Below are positions 22,414 through 25,063 of a stretch of 25,063 bases of DNA, one piece after another. The translations under genes were made by a program, and so were the position numbers. Source of the stretch: DATFQI01 sp035264365 (GTDB taxonomy: Bacteria > Actinomycetota > Thermoleophilia > Solirubrobacterales > Solirubrobacteraceae); contig DATFQI010000263.1 in the NCBI GenBank assembly GCA_035264365.1, positions 1 through 25,063 on the forward strand, read 5' to 3'. The notes under the pieces were generated by a model. That model searched no databases. It saw nothing but the letters and a program-made list of their open reading frames with translations, and had not been told where the DNA came from. Each line of letters begins with the position of its first letter. Within the stretch, counting starts at the first letter, position 1.

Positions 22414-23868
22414 ATGGGTCGCCCGAGGTACCAGCAGACGCCCGCGAGCGCCGGCCGGCTATTCGCGCTCTCCCACGACCTGATGGGCGCGCTCGACCTG
22501 GAGGGGCGGCTCGTGTGGGCCAACCCGGCGTGGGAGGTCGTGCTGGGCCGCGACCCGGCGTCGCTCGCGGGCAGGCCGTACCTCGAGCTGCTGCACCCCG
22601 ACGACCGCGAGCGCGCGCTCGCCGTGCAGGCCGAGCTCGGGGCGGGGCAGACCGTGCGACCGGAGCTCGAGGTGCGTCTGGAGACCAGCTCCGGCGAGCA
22701 CCGCCACATCCTCTTCAACGCCGTCTACTCGCCCGACGAGCGGCTGCTCTACATCTCCGGCAAGGACGTCACGGCGATGGCGGAGCGCACGATGCTGCAC
22801 ATGCGCTACCGCGCGCTGGTCGCCAACCTGCCGGACACGGTCGTGACGCTGTTCGACCCCGACCTGCGGATCGTCGTCGCCGAGGGCGCCCAGCTCGCGC
22901 GCCGCGGGTTCGACGCCGACGCGTTCGCGGGCGTCGCGCTCGCGGAGACGCTGCCCGCGGAGCAGTACGCGAGGATCGCGCCGCGCTACAGGGCCGCGCT
23001 CGCGGGCGAGCCGCAGTCCTTCGACGTCGACACGCCCGACGGCCAGGTCACCTACCGCGTGCAGGTGGTGCCGCTGCACGACGAGCAGGGGCGGCTGATC
23101 GGCGGCCTGTCGGTGAGCCGCGACGTCACCGAGCTGCGCGACCAGGAGCGCGACATGGCGGCTCGCGCGGCCGAGCTCGAGCGCTCCAACGCGGAGCTCG
23201 CGCAGTTCGCCTACGTCGCCTCGCACGACCTCTCCGAGCCGCTGCGGATGGTCTCCAGCTACCTGCAGCTGTTGCGCCGCCGCTACCACGGCCGGCTCGA
23301 CGCGGACGCCGACGCGTTCATCGATTACGCGGTCGAGGGCGCGAACCGGATGCGCGCGCTGATCGAGGACCTGCTCGCGTACTCGCGCGCGGGGCGTTCC
23401 GAGCGCCCGACGGAGACGGTCAACACCGCGCGCGTGGTCGGCGAGGTCGCGGCGACGCTGCGCGCGCTCGCCGGCGACGACCCGCCCGAGATCGAGTGGG
23501 ACGCGCTGCCGAACGTGGAAGGCGACCCCCAGCAGCTCGTGCAGCTGTTCCAGAACCTGATCGGCAACGCAGTCAAGTTCGTCGCGCCCGGCGTGCGCCC
23601 GCACGTGGTCGTGAGCGCTAAGCGCGCGGGCGCTGCCTGGCGCTTCTCGATCGAGGACAACGGCATCGGCATCGAGCCGCGCCATCTGGAGCGCGTGTTC
23701 GGCATGTTCCAGCGCTTGCACACGCGCGACGAGTTCGAGGGCACGGGCATCGGGCTCGCGATCGCGCGCAAGGTGGTCGAGCGCCACGACGGGTGGATCT
23801 CCGCGGCGCCGCGCGAGGCGGGCGGCACCTGCTTCGAGTTCACGCTGCCGGCGGCGGGCGGCGCTTGA
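22414..23868 (+). CDS. PAS-PAS sensor histidine kinase
   Basis: This 484-residue cytosolic kinase has two PAS domains (about 12-125 and 132-245), a short coiled linker (DMAARAAELERSNAELAQ), then HisKA with the phospho-acceptor His271 in YVASHDLSEPLRMV. The ATPase domain has the N-box QNLIGNAVKF, the G1 box DNGIGIEP (415-421) and the G2 box GTGIGLAI (443-450). This is the bacteriophytochrome-like HisKA type (SHDL-x-EPLR). It has no membrane segments, so the signal is probably internal (redox, oxygen, ligand or light via an unidentified cofactor). The ATG at 22414 is the start. Its stop overlaps the TTG of the response regulator. It shares a 119-bp perfect repeat with the second kinase. Confidence 0.93.
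   Translation: MGRPRYQQTPASAGRLFALSHDLMGALDLEGRLVWANPAWEVVLGRDPASLAGRPYLELLHPDDRERALAVQAELGAGQTVRPELEVRLETSSGEHRHILFNAVYSPDERLLYISGKDVTAMAERTMLHMRYRALVANLPDTVVTLFDPDLRIVVAEGAQLARRGFDADAFAGVALAETLPAEQYARIAPRYRAALAGEPQSFDVDTPDGQVTYRVQVVPLHDEQGRLIGGLSVSRDVTELRDQERDMAARAAELERSNAELAQFAYVASHDLSEPLRMVSSYLQLLRRRYHGRLDADADAFIDYAVEGANRMRALIEDLLAYSRAGRSERPTETVNTARVVGEVAATLRALAGDDPPEIEWDALPNVEGDPQQLVQLFQNLIGNAVKFVAPGVRPHVVVSAKRAGAAWRFSIEDNGIGIEPRHLERVFGMFQRLHTRDEFEGTGIGLAIARKVVERHDGWISAAPREAGGTCFEFTLPAAGGA
23175..23293 (+). repeat. 119-bp perfect direct repeat, copy 1 (HisKA coding region)
   Basis: Identical base for base to 24821-24939. It encodes the coiled linker and HisKA dimerisation helix including the phospho-acceptor His. 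A further identical block of 47 bp lies at 23332-23378, matching 24978-25024, with diverged bases between. Confidence 0.97.
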
Positions 23869-24311
23869 GCCCGCTCGCCTCCCACCGGCCGGCGCGCGTG
23901 CTGCTCGTCGAGGACAACGAGGCCGACGTCCGGCTCACGCGCGAGGCGCTGCGCGAGGCGGGAGACGACGTGCGGCTGTCGGCGGTCGGCGACGGGGACA
24001 GGGCGATCGCGTTCCTGCGCCGCGAGGACGGCTTCACCGACGCGCCGCGGCCGGACCTCGTGCTGCTCGACCTCAACCTGCCGCGCAAGAGCGGGCTCGA
24101 GGTGCTCGACGAGATGCGCTCCGACGAGTCGCTGGCGCACATCCCCGTGATCATGCTCACGTCCTCGGCCGCGCAGTCGGACGTCGAGGCCGCCTACGCC
24201 CGCGGGGCGAACGCGTTCGTGGTCAAGCCGCTGGAGCTGGACGCCTTCATGGACCTGATCGGGGCGATCCGCGGCTTCTGGCTGGAGGTGGCCCGGTTAC
24301 CATCCGCCTGA
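23865..24311 (+). CDS. Single-domain response regulator (Rcp1/CheY-like)
   Basis: This 148-residue receiver has the acidic pair Glu16-Asp17 (LLVEDNEAD), phosphorylation Asp69 (VLLDLNLP), Thr99 (IMLTSSA) and Lys121 (VVKPLEL). The length and the FLRREDGFTDAPRPDLVLLDLNLP insert match Rcp1-type regulators that partner phytochrome-like kinases. There is no output domain, so it probably signals through another protein or a phosphorelay. The TTG at 23865 overlaps the first kinase's stop (TTGA); a GTG start at the LLVEDN core would be too short. It ends three bases before the second kinase's ATG, so it lies between two kinases that could both use it. Confidence 0.93.
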   Translation: MSPLASHRPARVLLVEDNEADVRLTREALREAGDDVRLSAVGDGDRAIAFLRREDGFTDAPRPDLVLLDLNLPRKSGLEVLDEMRSDESLAHIPVIMLTSSAAQSDVEAAYARGANAFVVKPLELDAFMDLIGAIRGFWLEVARLPSA

Positions 24312-24314
24312 GCG

Positions 24315-25063
24315 ATGGTCGAGATCCTGATCGCGGCCGTCATCGGCGGGCTGGTTGGCGCGTTCGGGACGGGCGCATGGCAGAGACGGAAGGGGCCGCG
24401 GAACCGAGCGCGTGAGCGCCGGTCCGGCGGTGCCGCGGCAGCACTGCAGCGCTCGATCCTCGACTCGCTCCAGGACGGCGTCGTCGTCTACGACGAGGAC
24501 GACCGGATCGTCTTCTTCAACCCCGCGGCGTCGGAGATCCTCGGCGTCTCGGAGGACTCGCTCTCGACCGGCGTGCGCACGTGGGAGCCGCTCGACGCGG
24601 AGGGGCGGCCGCTCGACGACAAGGAGCGCCCGGTGGCGAGAACGGCGCGCACGGGCGAGCCGTGCGTCGGCGTCGACATCGGGCTGCGCACCGCGAGCGG
24701 CGACCTGCGCTGGACGACCGTGTCCACGCGCGCGCTGCACGGGCAGCCGGCGGAGAACGGGTGCTACGCGGTCGTCGCGGCGTTCACCGACATCACCGAG
24801 CGGCGCGAGGCGCAGCGGGCGCTCGAGCGCTCCAACGCGGAGCTCGCGCAGTTCGCCTACGTCGCCTCGCACGACCTCTCCGAGCCGCTGCGGATGGTCT
24901 CCAGCTACCTGCAGCTGTTGCGCCGCCGCTACCACGGCCAGCTCGACGAGGACGCGGACGAGTTCATCGAGTTCGCCGTCGAGGGCGCGAACCGGATGCG
25001 CGCGCTGATCGAGGACCTGCTCGCCTACTCGCGCGCCGGCCGCGGCGCCGAGCCGCGCCCGAT
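24315..25063 (+). CDS. Membrane-anchored PAS histidine kinase, 3' end outside window
   Basis: The visible 249 residues start with a hydrophobic anchor (residues 3-22, EILIAAVIGGLVGAFGTGAW), a basic linker (RRKGPRNRARERR), one PAS domain (about 45-160, SILDSLQDGVVVYDEDDR and AFTDITERR) and HisKA with His186 in YVASHDLSEPLRMV, identical in the core to the first kinase. The ATPase domain lies beyond the window. It differs from the first kinase in having an N-terminal anchor and a single PAS domain. The ATG at 24315 is three bases after the response-regulator stop, and the frame is open to the window end. Confidence 0.92.
   Translation, partial: MVEILIAAVIGGLVGAFGTGAWQRRKGPRNRARERRSGGAAAALQRSILDSLQDGVVVYDEDDRIVFFNPAASEILGVSEDSLSTGVRTWEPLDAEGRPLDDKERPVARTARTGEPCVGVDIGLRTASGDLRWTTVSTRALHGQPAENGCYAVVAAFTDITERREAQRALERSNAELAQFAYVASHDLSEPLRMVSSYLQLLRRRYHGQLDEDADEFIEFAVEGANRMRALIEDLLAYSRAGRGAEPRP
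24821..24939 (+). repeat. 119-bp perfect direct repeat, copy 2 (HisKA coding region)
   Basis: Identical to 23175-23293 at an offset of 1646 bases and in the same codon frame; the next block, 24978-25024, is again identical to 23332-23378. Confidence 0.97.

Noticed and set aside
23175..24939. Direct repeats as ends of a mobile element
   Set aside because: The repeats are in-frame conserved kinase codons with no transposase, terminal inverted repeat or target duplication.

Overview
The window is very GC-rich (by eye above 70%), densely coded, and uses many GTG and some TTG starts. Gene content and protein style (a phasin-like helical protein, a SARP-type giant ATPase regulator, DUF3455, THI-element thiamine genes, FAD/Rieske oxidoreductase, PAS kinases) suggest a high-GC actinobacterium, most likely class Thermoleophilia (Solirubrobacterales). 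The lineage call is inference. I see no mobile element, CRISPR array, tRNA or rRNA. No gene-free stretch exceeds about 235 bases.

Layout. (1) 1-2177, minus: a TRAM-domain RNA methyltransferase (cut by the window edge), a phasin-like protein and argF. (2) 2205-2882, plus: an EEP-family hydrolase divergent from argF across only 27 bases, with its 3' end overlapping a convergent SnoaL-like gene. (3) 2868-8422, minus: SnoaL-like protein, secreted DUF3455 protein, SAM methyltransferase and a 1170-residue SARP/BTAD-AAA-TPR regulator. The methyltransferase-DUF3455 pair is preceded by phased direct repeats that could be the regulator's operator. (4) 8470-11866: thiamine locus, with minus-strand thiO-thiS-thiG behind a TPP riboswitch and divergent plus-strand thiE coupled to a membrane protein. 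(5) 11896-16585, plus: five tightly overlapping genes (SRPBCC, FAD-Rieske oxidoreductase, second SRPBCC, SDR, CrtI-like FAD oxidoreductase), which look like an uncharacterised redox pathway on a hydrophobic substrate. (6) 16612-18801, plus: dihydrolipoyl dehydrogenase, a DsbA/HCCA-isomerase-like protein and an 81-residue orphan. (7) 19035-22326, plus: membrane-anchored HEAT protein, processive GT2 glycosyltransferase and a formate/nitrite-type channel. (8) 22414-25063, plus: PAS-PAS histidine kinase, single-domain response regulator and a second PAS histidine kinase (cut by the window edge). The two kinases share a 119-bp perfectly identical stretch.

The most interesting signals are regulatory or architectural: overlapping back-to-back -10 elements between argF and the EEP gene; helically phased repeats downstream of the SARP gene; a riboswitch whose 5' end sits at the predicted transcription start and whose 3' strand contains the thiO ribosome-binding site; a long bipartite hairpin just before the SARP start; the five-gene redox operon; and the kinase repeat. 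All functional statements are read from sequence motifs without database searches.
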